From Amorphophallus konjac (Eukaryota; Streptophyta; Magnoliopsida; Alismatales; Araceae), in assembly GCA_022559845.1 (NCBI GenBank), contig CM040126.1, positions 121,000,886-121,064,885 on the forward strand: a DNA stretch of 64,000 bases, given 5' to 3'. Positions 52,024-62,479 of the stretch are shown piece after piece. The translations under genes and the position numbers were made by a program. A model generated the notes under the pieces. The model made no database searches and was not told the origin of the DNA. It saw only the letters and a program-made list of their open reading frames with translations. Every line of letters begins with the position of its first letter. Position 1 is the first letter of the stretch.

Positions 52024-55000
52024 TGTAATGCCCCAGATTTTTCGGATCCTTGTTCGTGGGTCCCGGATCTGGTTTCTCGGAGTGTCCGACTCCGTTGTGT
52101 CCGAAATTTCATTTCGGACATCTTTCATGTTCGGATCGGCGCGATCCGGAGTCGTTTCGGAGGCCCGGAAGCGTTCCGCGGCTTTTCCGCGTGTGTTTTC
52201 TGATTCCCGGTGTGTGTTTCGGTAATTCCTTCGGAACCTCGTTGCGGGTGAACCGGGCCGTTCACCAGGGCGCGAGTGGTACCGTTGCGATCGGTGCGTT
52301 CCGAGGATCGCGGAAACGTGATTATCTATTTTTTGGTATTTTTGAGAATTTCCAGATTTTCTTATATATATATAACCTTTTCTCTCTCTCCCCTCTCATT
52401 TCTCTCTTCTCTCCCTCTCTCTTCTCACGCTCTCTCCTCTCTCCCTCTCTCTCCGGCGGCCGACGGGGTGGAGTGTGGGCGAGGCGGGGACGGCGCGGGC
52501 GAGGCACGGGCGAAGATGGATGAGGATCGAGGTGGTGGAGGCGCGGTGAAGCTCGGCCGTGGGTTCGTGGAACAGCGAGGCTTCAACGGTGTTTTCTTCG
52601 TGGGCCGGCGTCCACGGCGCGTCGTTTCTTCGGTGGAGGTAGGGAGATGGACCCTCGACTCGCGTACTTCTTTTCCCGCGAGTTTTGTAGGTCGTGGTGA
52701 GCCGAGCGGGCTAAACAGGGCGATTTGGGAAAAATGCATGTTTTTGGGTGTGTGAGCCGGATCTCCCGTTTTACGGTATTTTTGGCCGTTCCAGGGGTTT
52801 AGATGCATGCCTAGGGGCTTGGGGATGGTTTCCCCTTTTGTTTCCTCTTCACCTGGGGGTGGACGGGGCGTGGAATGGTTTTTCCCGTGATTTCCACCGT
52901 TTTCGGGCGCGGACTGAGAACGTGCTAGTCTCGGCTAGCGCGTTCTTGAGGGTCGCGCCGCCCCGATAGGGCGTGTTCATCGGAGAAGATGAACAGTATG
53001 GCGGTTCCTGTCGCGCTATAGGGTTATGGCGCATTCTGGATTGTCGCGCTATAGGATCATAGCGCGACCTGGCCTGGTCGCGCTATGGACCTATAGCGCG
53101 TTCATTACTGTCGCGCTATAGGATCCTAGCGCGTCCTGCTTGAACGCGCTAGGGACATATAGCGCGTTCTTGGAGGTGACCAGCCGGGATGCCCGGGGCG
53201 GGGGGTCTGCGGCTGATCGTGCTCCCCTTGGGCCGTGTGTGTCCCGGACACCCCATGGAGTTCCGTGACCGTGTCATTGGGTGTCCGGAGGTCTGTTTAC
53301 TTTGATTAGTGTCCCCGTGAGTTTAAGGGTCTGGGTGACCTTCTAGCGTTCCGATTGTGTTGTGTTGGTCTCCGGTCGACCCGGTTGTGACCCAATGGTC
53401 GATCTTTGGCCTCGTGAGTGTCCCGGACACCTCGTGGGTTTCGTTACCGTGTTTTGGGGTGTCTGGAAGTACCGTGTTACCTCGATAAGCAAGCCCGTGG
53501 TCTTTGCGGGTCCGGGTGACCCCAGGTGTTCCGGGCTTCCGGGTTCTTGCTAGATCGAGTCACCGTGTATCGGTGTGAGTGTGGTGAGGTTTCCCCGCAG
53601 GTCGTTGCTTCTCTGTAAGGTGGCTTCCGAGTGGGCCAAGCGTGTGGCCTTGAACGGTGAGTCCAGTCTCCCAGCCTGGGGCTGGAGGTTTCTTAAGTCC
53701 CTCCCCGAGGGATGGGTCTCGGCGGTTGTGAACTGCCTCGTGAGTTATCGCATCGTGGTTTTGGACCTAGGGATTAGGCCAGGTTGACGGCTCGGTGCTG
53801 TCATGCGCAACGGTCTCGACCCAGAGTCTTGTGACTCAAAGACCGTTGAGTTTAGTAGGTCTAGTGGACCATCTAGAGCCTGGTGGCGTCGTGCCACCTG
53901 TTACTCCGTGTTACTCGCAATGGGTGTGTGCGTGGTTTCCTGTGTCCACGTTCTGTGACACGTCCACTAGTCGTAGCCTTCTTATGGCACGCGTGTGCTG
54001 ACCCACCTGGGAGTGGTAGAGCGGTTGACCCGAGAGAGACGGTGAGTAGGCTGGTTACCGTAGGGCCCCCACGTACAGCCGAGTCCGGGCTTAGGGGGAA
54101 TTACCAGCTAGAGGACAGGCCTAGGGCGTATGGTCTAAGTGTGCACACGAGGTTGGGGGCGTCGGACGGCGCCGGCAGGTGTGACCCCAACTAGTCCTTG
54201 TTCAGTGGTACTGGTTACTGAGTGTGTGTCTGAGTCTCCACTTGGGGCGCTGTAGCTAGACACTTGTGACGCGGTGTAAGACGTCAGGGGACGCATCCGG
54301 TCGTTCTTCTAGTGGGTGGTGCTCCTGTCACGTGACGTGAGTTGTCGTGTACCGGGTTTTTTGTTTCCGTCCGCGAGACGGGACTTCGTGAGTGGTTTCA
54401 GGAGTGTTCCGGGAGTCGAGGTCTGGGGTTGCCGGTGGGTGTCACTGAGGGCCTTTCCTCAGACAGCGTTGTATTCATGACGGTGAGATCGTGACCGTGT
54501 TCCCTGACTGTGTGGTTTTGGCTTGGGCCCTTTTTGTGAGGGCAGGCCTCCGCTTCGGAGGTATCGTGGTGTTCTCCTAGTAGCGTGGCTAGGGCGGCTC
54601 GTGTTTAGTGGTCCCCGATCGTGGAATCGGGTGGTCGGGTGCGTGGCTTGGTTGTCCCCCGACGGGAGACTAGGTCGTGTTTGCTGGTACAGTAGGAGTA
54701 GCTGTAGAGCCGAGGTTTTACTGGCCACCGGTTTGCTGTTCCTGCTGTTACTATTGTAGCTTTCCTTCTACCGTTGTTTCTCAGTTGGGGTTCCGCGGGA
54801 TCCCTACTGGGCCAGTGACAGGAGGCTCACCCGTGCGTTTCAGGTGCGGCGGTTCTTCCTCGAGGTTCGAGGGCGTTGCGTGGAGGTTCTTAGTTGCCAG
54901 CTTGCCGGGTCGAGTGTTCACTTGGCATGTGGTACGTTTTACTGCTTTAGACTGTACTTTCTGTTGGACTGGACTCTGTTGTAGTTGTTTATTTATTTCT

Positions 55001-55149
55001 TTTAATTGTTGAATTGTCCTGTCTTATTTCCTATTTCCTTGTACCTCCACACTCCTTTTTAGCCCTTCCGAGCCCTCCCGGCTCGTGGGCGGCGGTTCGA
55101 GTCTCGGGTCATCGGGCCTTCCCGGTAACCGGATTCTCGGGTCGTCACA
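52024..55149 (+). repeat. E5 3' LTR (3126 bp, uninterrupted)
   Basis: It runs from TGTAATGCCCC to CGTCACA, followed by TSD ACCTA at 55150-55154. It carries a TATA plus pyrimidine tract (52363-52453), an open frame from ATG 52516, a hairpin chain (53020-53180) and the site where E6 inserted in the sister LTR. Confidence 0.95.
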
Positions 55150-55154
55150 ACCTA
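55150..55154. repeat. TSD of E5 (ACCTA), right copy
   Basis: It matches 39337-39341 exactly. Confidence 0.92.
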
Positions 55155-55390
55155 CCCCTCCAACAGAGCTACTTCCTCTACGAACTGTGGCCGAGAGGTT
55201 GTTATCTGCGGCAGTTCAGCTCGGAGATCAGCCAGTTCCGCTTCTAGAATGCTATCCGGTTGCATATAAACTGCTCCCGCTGTGTCAGAGACTGCAGTTG
55301 GCCTCGGCGCTCCTGAAGGATAGAGCTCATCTTCCCAGCTCAGATTTGCACTCTACCTTCTGCAACTTCAAAGCCATTGCAGTAAAGCTA
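55155..55390 (-). pseudogene. E3 antisense reading frame, part upstream of the E5 insertion
   Basis: On the minus strand, pieces in two frames read LQERRGQLQSLTQREQF (about 55285-55320) and ILEAELADLRAELPQI, then RPQFVEEVALLEG (55160-55250). They have strong heptad character, suggesting a coiled coil. Joined across E5 they lead to the C-terminal end at 39219-39336. At least one frameshift and one stop break it. The family is not recognised. Confidence 0.45.
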
Positions 55391-56149
55391 TCAGGCTGAA
55401 GGTCAAAGAAAACTAGTATTGAAAGGCTGAGAAAGATACTCTCAGATGCTAAGTGATGCACCTACGCTTACGTCATCCGCAGGTGGGGGGCATTTTGTTG
55501 ACAGATGAAATATGAGCAGAGATAGAGATGAGACCAGAATCAGCAATGAAGACCCTTGACATTTCTACAGAGTCAGAACTAAAGAAGAGTCATCACTATT
55601 AGTCATCTTCCCGGCTGAATCCCTCTCCGGCCAAGCTGATGTCCGGTGTTGTCATCGCCCAGGTGGCAGTACTGATGAAAATTACAATCTACCGACTGAT
55701 GAGAGCCTCCAAAATGTTCTAATGAAAAACTATTCTAACTCGCTGATTAAGAGGCCTTCGCCTGTTCTGATGGACTCGAAGGGATAAATAGATGAAAAGG
55801 CAGGGTGGACGGCTTTGATAGTTTAAGCCCGCTGACAAGAGGAATGTAAACATCAAAAAAGCTCTAAATAGGCCCATGAGTATGGCGTCGGGATCCTTTC
55901 AATCAAGTCCATTTGGACTCTTGCGCGCCGAAAAGCCTCTTCCCTTGGTTGAGGCGCGCCGATAACACTCAAGGGGCTCGGCGAGAAGCTCATTCAACCC
56001 AGGTGCGCCGAGAACCATCTATCTCCGCGCCGGGAAGCTGTGGTGCGCCGAGAACCAGGCCCTATGCGCCAAGAAGCCATCTGAAGCTATTAATGAAGCA
56101 GAAAATTGTTAGAAAATATGGAAAACAAAGAAAAAGAATATACTGAAGC
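55375..56149 (+). repeat. Duplicated PPT region plus truncated LTR copy before the E3 3' LTR
   Basis: 55375-55495 (GCAGTAAAGCTATCAG to GGTGGGGGGCATT) is repeated at 56150-56292. After the first copy a TGTTGACAGATG start (55496) opens about 600 bases of diverged LTR sequence that includes GCGCGCCGA words. It breaks off near 56090-56145, then the second PPT region and the true LTR follow. Confidence 0.85.
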
Positions 56150-56278
56150 CATTACAGTAAAGCTATCAGGCTGAAGATCAAAGAAAACCAGTATTGAAAG
56201 GCTGAGAAAGATACTCTCAGATGCTAAGTGATGCACCTTCGGACACTGTGCCGCTTATTCTGCGCTTACACCATCCAC

Positions 56279-56292
56279 AGGTGGGGGGCATT
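56279..56292 (+). other. E3 polypurine tract (functional copy)
   Basis: AGGTGGGGGGCATT directly precedes the 3' LTR start TGTTGACAG. The duplicate is at 55481-55495. Confidence 0.85.
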
Positions 56293-59017
56293 TGTTGACA
56301 GATGAAATATGAGCTGAGTCCAAGATGAGAACAGAACCAGTAATAAAGACCTCTATAATTCCTGCAGAGTCAGAACTAAAGAAGAGCCGTCACTAAAGCT
56401 ATTCACCCGGCTGAAGCCTTCCCCGGCCAAGCTGATGTCCGGCGTTGTCATCGCCCTGATGACAGTACTGATAAAAACTGTAGTCTATTGACTGATGAAA
56501 ACCTCCAGAAATGCTATGATGAAACTATACCAACTCACCAACGAAGAGGCCTTCGTCAGTTCTGACAAACTCAGAAGGGTTAACGAACAAAAAGACATGT
56601 TGGACAGCTTTTACAGCTTGAACCCGCTGATAAGAGGAATTGAAGCGTCAAAAGCCCTAAATGGGCCCATAAGTGTGGCGTCAGGATCTCCTCACCAAGG
56701 CCCAAAGCTGGCACCGGGAAGCTGGACTCTTGCGCGCCGGGAGGTATCCCATTGACGGAGGCGCGCCGAGACATGCCCGCCGAGAAGATACTCATCAGGG
56801 GCTATAAAACCCCCTTTCTCTCGATGGAGGAGGGGAGAGATACGCAGAAGAGAGATATACGGAGAGGTAACAACAACAGAGGAGAAGCGGCAATAGAAGA
56901 AGAAGCAGAGAAGAGAGAACAAGAAAAAAAAGAGAGAAGAGAGGCCAGAGAAGAGATCGTGGGAAGAGAAGAGAGTGTCCTAGGAGGAAACTCATAGGTG
57001 GGCAGAGGGGGAGGGAGAGGAGTCAATGCTCCGCCCTCCCCCATTTTCTTCTTCTTCTTTATATGTATTCATGTTTACGTTTAAGGCATTCAAGTCCTTC
57101 TGTTATTGGGAAGATACTATAGCTTCTGCGCTTTTCTTTCTTTCCTCCCGCTTTTCTTGTAAATGATGTAAGCGATGAAATGAGATGATGAGATATAGTG
57201 CTATGATGGCTTGGTTGAATGTGAAATGATGAAGTCTTCCTTTCTCTATCTCTCTCGGATGAATGCTTTTCGATGTATTGAATAGTCGTTCTGATGCTTG
57301 GGGTTTTCGGATGATTTCTGCTCTCTGATTGCCATTCCTGGAGGAACAGCGAAGGTAGAGTCCCGATCCTAGCTTCCATGGGTTCCTCGACTCTATCCTT
57401 TCCCCCCCTTCAGTGATACCGATACCACGAAGCCCTCCTATCTCTCGTTTAATCTTCTTTTCCCAAGACATCAAGGTCATCACAGGAATCAGAGACAGTT
57501 ATCTCTTGATTTCCCTAGACGACCGGTGATATAAAAAGAAAACCTGTTTCCAGAGGGTTTCAAATTGCCGATGACCTCAATCCCTCGATACACCCTACCT
57601 CCCTGTGATTCTTTGGTATTACTCCAGCAAAGCCCTTGGCTCAGCCTCCCATTTGTGTCATAAATCCTACCCCAATCGGAATCTAGACCCCAAAACCCTT
57701 AGAACAGAGCTCCGTAGAAACCCTGAAAAGCCTAGAAGGCTTCCCGGCGCCCCTGCCTTCCCGGCGTGGAACCTTCCCGACGCGGTGAATAGTTCCCAGC
57801 GTGGCACTTTGCGCGCCGAGAACCTGGCGCGCCGAGAACCCTCACCTTCCAGCCGGCCGAGAAGCCCACTCCAGCTGTGCCGAGAACATGCTAAAAGTCA
57901 CACCGAGAAGCCCCCCTTCAACCCAACGCGCCGAGAACCCACCTGCCTCCATGCCGAGAAGCCCTTCTACACTACCTTCTCGGCACAAAACCTTCCCGGC
58001 GGGATGAATAGTTCCCGGTGCGGCACTTTGCGCGCCGAGAACCTGTTGCGCCGAGAACCCCCTTTTCATATGAAAGCTGCGCCGAGAACCTTCATCCGCA
58101 CCTCATTCCAACTCCCGGCCACCCCACTGTACTCGTCTGAGGGATGTCCAGAGGTCATCATGCACACCCTAGGAAATAAATCAACGGGGAATGGCCTCCC
58201 CTACATTACATCGTCCCGAATCAGATCCGTCTGTAATCCTATGAACCTAAGGAGCTCTGCCACTGCATGTGCTCCGATGGTTTCCAAGGGAATATCAACT
58301 GGTGCTACAAATGCAAACAGTGTTCCCAGGCCTAGAGCCCTTCTCTTCCAGCCTTCATCCCGGCATCCCGTGGATGATGGTCTATCTCTCCTTGGCATGA
58401 TCCAAGATAAGGGGAAATGCTGCCAAAATTCGCCCACATCACACCGAGTGACTACGTTATTTTCTCCTAACCCCACTGGCCCACGGAGTTCTACCACTGC
58501 ATGTCCTCCGATGGTCCCTCGAAGGGGGATAGCAATAAAACATCACCCCGGCATATGGTGTATCATGGTACATCGGTCCCTCTTCGGATTCCGGGTCAAA
58601 TATACCCGATCTTTCACGGATTCCATCCTGCCGCTGCATGGATGGTTTCCTATTCCCACTTGGCATAGTCCAAGATAATAGGGATATGCTGCCGGATTTG
58701 CTCCGCACCTGATATACCCTCGCTTTATCCGATCTACTCAATGTCTTGCAGATAAATTAGCATGCTCTCATTTGGGCTTTTGCCGCCGGTCTCCTCTGAC
58801 TTTGGCATTTAATCAAGGGTTGTCCTTCTTAGGGAGGACGTAATTAACGTCATAACCTTTATGGTATGTCGGACTTTTGGTCCAGACACGATCACTCACA
58901 ATCGACTGATTAGAAGTCAGATTGAGTGCATAATGAAATCGTCACATATGTGACTGGCACGCCAATAAATAAACAATAGAAATAAAAGAATAAAATAAAA
59001 CGAAAAGCGCGTCTACA
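56293..59017 (+). repeat. E3 3' LTR (2725 bp, uninterrupted)
   Basis: It runs from TGTTGACAGATG to GCGCGTCTACA, followed by TSD GCCCA. It aligns to the 5' LTR once E2 is removed (2709 bp there). It has no E2, which proves E2 inserted into only one LTR. Open stretches in it repeat in the 5' LTR and show no protein family. Confidence 0.95.
56803..56809 (+). promoter_or_regulatory. TATA box of the E3 3' LTR
   Basis: GGGGCTATAAAACCCCC, same as at 12595, is followed by the purine-rich leader. Confidence 0.55.
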
Positions 59018-59595
59018 GCCCACAAGATGCTCGGGATAGAGTCGATCCATGAGTCGCCTGCTTGGTCTAGCCGAGTTTTGATGTCGTGGAGGAGGGCTCT
59101 ATTGGCGTTTTCCACCAATCCATTGGCTTGAGGGTGCCCCATTGAAGTATAGTGATTCCAGATCCCCAGTTCTGAGCACATCTCCTGGAAGGCGGTGCTC
59201 GCAAATTGTCTGCCATTGTCGGTCGTGAGAACTCTTGGGATCCCAAACCGACAGATGATGTTTCGTAGCACAAACTTCTATGTTGCTTTGCTTGTAATCT
59301 TTCCTAATGGTTCAGCCTCGACCCATTTGGTGAAATAGTCAATAGCGACCATGAGGAATTTCATCCTCCCTTGTGCTTCGGGGAAGGGGCCCAATATGTC
59401 CATCCCCCACTGAGCAAATGGGCGAGGCTCCATCAGGGTGTGTAGTTGCGTAGCCGGTTGGTGGTGTAGATTGGAGAATTTCTGGCATTGAGGGCACCTC
59501 CGGACGTACTCAAGGCAATCTTTTTGCAAAGTAGGCCACCAGTACCCTTGCGGGATCAGTGTCCGTGTGAGTGCTCGCCCCCCCCCCCCCCCCAC
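59018..59595 (-). pseudogene. E4 integrase, N-terminal domain and core (split by E3)
   Basis: GYWWPTLQKDCLEYVRRCPQC shows the end of the zinc-binding domain. The core has MVAIDYFTKWVEAE (Asp), LTTDNGRQFAS (Asp) and QANGLVENANR (Glu), so all three catalytic residues remain. An in-frame TAG lies at 59272-59277, after ITSKAT. The gene breaks at SILWA at the TSD and continues at 12085 downward. A run of 16 C at 59578-59593 disturbs the frame at the 5' side. Confidence 0.9.
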
Positions 59596-59940
59596 GTGGC
59601 TTTCGCAGATCCCTTCGTGGACATCCTGGACAGCCTGCTTGGTTTCCTAGGGGAACAAGCATTTTAGTAGTAGGGCTGAGAGGGATCGACGGTACAGCCG
59701 ACCATTTACCACTGTGAAGTGGGTTGCTCGTGCTCACGTGCGACGGGCTTCGGCGCGGTCGCTTGGGAGTTGTTGTCGCCGGAGAAAGTCCAATAGGGGA
59801 TCCATCTAGGAAGGCTCATAGTCGATGGCGTTCACCTGAGGTGTTGGTTCTTCAATGCTCAATGCTACTAGCTCCTCCACCAAGATTGATCTGGAGCTGG
59901 AAATCGTGGTGGCAGACGCCAAACGAGACAGGGCGTCTAC
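59596..59940 (-). other. Degenerate link between E4 RNase H and integrase
   Basis: It should encode the end of the second RNase H and the start of integrase. Pieces such as SSSISLGGGA-like and VAYFAKR-like residues appear in shifting frames. No clean frame remains. Confidence 0.45.
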
Positions 59941-60789
59941 TCAGACGTTTTTCTCTCTAGGGATGTGAACCACTTCGAAGTGGGAGAACTCTTTCGCCGT
60001 GGCCTTGGCCTTCTCCAGATACTTAATCATGGATGCTTCGTGCGCCTCGAATTCTCCCTGAACTTGACTAGCGACGAGCAGAGAGTCGCTGTATGCCCTT
60101 ATACTGGTCGCTCCCAGGTGTTTAGCCATTCGTAGCCCTGAGAGTAATGCTTCATACTCGTCTACATTTTTCGTGGTTGGGAAGTTGAAGCGGAGGGCAT
60201 ATTGGAGCTCTATCCCCTCTAGCGATAGTAAGACCAGTCCTGCCCCGCTACCAACTGCGCAGGATGATCCGTCGACAAACAGCTCCCATGTAGGTCTCGA
60301 GGACTGCTCGGGCAGGTCCTCAGCAGGTAATGTGCACTCAGCAATGAAGTCGGCGAGGGCCTGAGCCTTTATTGCAGTCCTCGGGAGGAACTTGATGTCG
60401 AACTCCCCTAGCTCAATTTCCCACTTGACCAATCTTCCTGAGGCGTCAGGGTTCTGGAGGATCTGACGTAGGGGTTGGTTGGTGAGGACGACGATTGGGT
60501 GAGCCAGAAAGTATGGTCGCAGCTCGCGGGGGGCCATGACTAGGGCTAGGGTGAACTTTTCTGTCTGCGAGTATCGGAACTCCGGCCCTTGTAGCGCCCG
60601 GTTGACGTAGTAGACGGGCTTCATGACACCCACTTCCTCTTGGGCAAGCACGGCACTCATCGTGCTCGGCGTCACCGACAGATATAGGAGCAGTTGCTCT
60701 CCTTTCTGTGGTTTGGAGAGGCCGGGAGGAGAGGCCATGTATTACTTCAGTTCTTCTAATGCCTGCTTGTACTCTTGGTCCCAATCGAT
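59941..60789 (-). pseudogene. E4 dual RNase H (degenerate first, archaeal-type second)
   Basis: The first domain keeps the fold (SQTEKFTLALV, LRPYFLAHPI) but the usual YTDAS site reads YLSVTPS and the YSDH site reads VLTNQPL, so its aspartates are lost. The second domain begins WELFVDGSS (Asp), has VDEYEALLSGLRMA (Glu) and AYSDSLLVASQVQGEFE (Asp), so its main catalytic residues are present. It ends at VVHIPREKNV with a stop at 59941. A stop near 60739-60741 separates it from the connection. Confidence 0.9.
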
Positions 60790-61533
60790 CTATCCTTTCT
60801 TCTCCAGTGCCTTGTTGGCTTGCTTGAGTAGTCGGAAGAAAGGAAGGCATCTCTCAGTTGCTCGGGACAAAAACCGAGTCAGGGCGACAATACGGTTGAT
60901 GAGGCACTGTACGTCTCTCACTCGTCTCGGTCGTTTCATCTCTAGAACTACCCAGATCTGATCTGGATTAGCCTCTATCCCTCTGTGGGTGATGAGGAAT
61001 CCGAGGAATTTTCCAGACTTTACACCGAACGCACATTTACTCAGGTTGAGTTTCATATTGTACCTCCTGAGCACTACGAACGTTTCTGCCAGGTCATCCA
61101 GGTGCTCGGCCGTACAGATGCTTTTTACAAGCATGTCGTCGATGTAGACCTCCATGTTGCGGTCGATCTGCGAGTTGAACATATGGTTGACGAAGTGCTG
61201 ATAAGTTGCTCCCGCATTCTTCAATCCGAACAACATGCACGTGTAGCAATATAAGCCGTGGTCGGTGATGAACGCTGTCTTGTCCTGGTTGGGCTCGTGC
61301 ATGCTAATTTGATGGTACCCGGAGTAGGCATCCAGAAAACTCAGTATCTCGTGTCCGACCGTTGTGTTGACCAGTTGGTCGATTCGAGACATGGGGAAGC
61401 TATCTTTAGGTGTAGCTTTGTTGAGGTCGGTGTAATCCACGCACATCCTCCACTTCCCGTTGCTCTTGAGAACCAGGACCACGTTTGCCACCCTATCTGG
61501 GTACCGAGTGGGCCTTAGTAGCCATGAGCGCAA
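60790..61533 (-). pseudogene. E4 reverse transcriptase
   Basis: LKSNGKWRMCVDYTDLNKA, FLDAYSGYHQI, LFGLKNAGATYQ and the catalytic EVYIDDMLVKS are in order, followed by LNLSKCAFGV, GKFLGFL and the connection LTRFLSRATERCLPFF. This is a typical Tat-lineage reverse transcriptase with an intact YxDD box. Upstream the frame is broken near 61534-61580. Confidence 0.92.
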
Positions 61534-61912
61534 CTTCTCACTTACTTGTTCCCTGATGATGGTTTATCGCTCGGGGTTACAACACCTTTGGCATTGCTGG
61601 ATCGGGCAACATGTTGGATCCAGCTTGAGCTGGTGGGATTCCGGGGAGCTCATCCTCGGACCAGGCGAACACGTCCTGGTTGGCTGTGAGGAAGTTTGTG
61701 TAAGCCCTCTTCTCTTGCTCGGATAGGGTAGCCCCGATCCTTAGAATTATGCTTGGATCTTCTCCCACTTGGATGAGGTATAGGTCCTCCACAGGAGTGC
61801 TCGTGCTTAGCCCTGGGTCTCCTATTCTTGCCTTCTTCACGGGTGGTGTCTCCTCGGGCTGCTGATCGCGGGTTGAGATGAGATAGCACCTCCGGGATTC
61901 CCTCTGATCTCC
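61534..61912 (-). pseudogene. E4 region between protease and reverse transcriptase
   Basis: The open part reads IILRIGATLSEQEKRAYTNF, then QDVFAWSEDELPGI, the conserved stretch before reverse transcriptase. It ends with a stop at 61577 and frame disruption. Confidence 0.75.
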
Positions 61913-62266
61913 TCAGACTTCCCCCACTCCTCGCAGAGTGGGAAACTTGAGCTTCTGGTGATAGGAGGAGGAGACGCCTCGGAGGGTGCCGAGGATTCCT
62001 CGCCCAATAATGGCATTGTACCCGGTCATCGCGCGGACGACCGTGAAGTCCACGAGGAAGGTTACTTCTTTTGGCGCGGTCCCGAATGTGATCGAGAGTG
62101 ATATGCGCACCTCCGGGTGGACTGTTGTACCAGAGAAGCCATGTAGTGGTGTGTGCAATGGTGTGATTTTAGACAAGTCCACACCCATGAGCACAAGGCA
62201 GTTGTACGCGATGACATCAGGGCCACTTCCATTATCAACCAGGATCCGTTGGATAGTACATTAATT
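61913..62266 (-). pseudogene. E4 aspartic protease
   Basis: IQRILVDNGSGPDVIAYNCL holds the active-site position as DNGS, where DTGS or DSGS would be usual; Asp is kept and Thr/Ser replaced by Asn. VDFTVVRAMTGYNAIIGRG matches the C-terminal flap region of Tat proteases. One stop (TAA at about 62261) precedes it. Confidence 0.82.
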
Positions 62267-62479
62267 TATGGTGGCTGTGACCTCCAGGGCGTCAGAATGT
62301 GGAGTAGCTACACCGTCGAGATCATCATCGGAGAAGATGATGGGATCCTTTGGGTGCTCCCGAGTGACAGCTTCTCGCCCGTTGGTATCATTGTGCCCGG
62401 TGGCGTTGATGGCGGCTGCGTACTGTTGTCATCTCCTGGAGCTGTCCCCGCCTGATACCGGCCCTCCGGAGATCATCAT

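Larger units (their letters stand above)
39342..55149 (+). mobile_element. E5: LARD-like non-autonomous LTR element, with E6 nested in its 5' LTR
   Basis: LTRs (39342-49809 split by E6, and 52024-55149) start TGTAATGCCCC (TGCAATGCCCC in the 5' copy) and end CGTCACA. A tRNA-Met PBS and a PPT bound an interior of 2214 bases with no Gag or Pol motif in any frame. The TSD ACCTA is exact at 39337-39341 and 55150-55154. Orientation follows from PBS and PPT. A chromovirus is the likely source of proteins (inference from PBS and PPT type). Confidence 0.92.
12086..59017 (+). mobile_element. E3: Tat-lineage Ty3/gypsy with nested E2, E5 and E6
   Basis: LTRs at 12086-25340 (split by E2) and 56293-59017 flank a plus-strand interior. 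It has an upstream extra frame, gag, protease, reverse transcriptase, RNase H, a second RNase H and integrase, then a repeat-rich 3' region interrupted by E5. The second RNase H after a degenerate first one marks the Tat lineage. The TSD is exact (GCCCA). All coding parts carry stops or frameshifts, so it is dead. Without nested insertions it would be about 20 kb. Confidence 0.92.

Noticed and set aside
57605..58678. 357-codon plus-strand frame in the E3 3' LTR
   Set aside because: In the 5' LTR the same stretch (23944-24770) is interrupted, the composition follows the repeated GCGCCGAGAA words, and no motif is seen. Treated as chance openness of GC-rich LTR sequence.
59578..59593. Run of 16 C as a functional G-quadruplex
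   Set aside because: A plain homopolymer in a decayed integrase, prone to slippage or sequencing error. No conserved partner seen.
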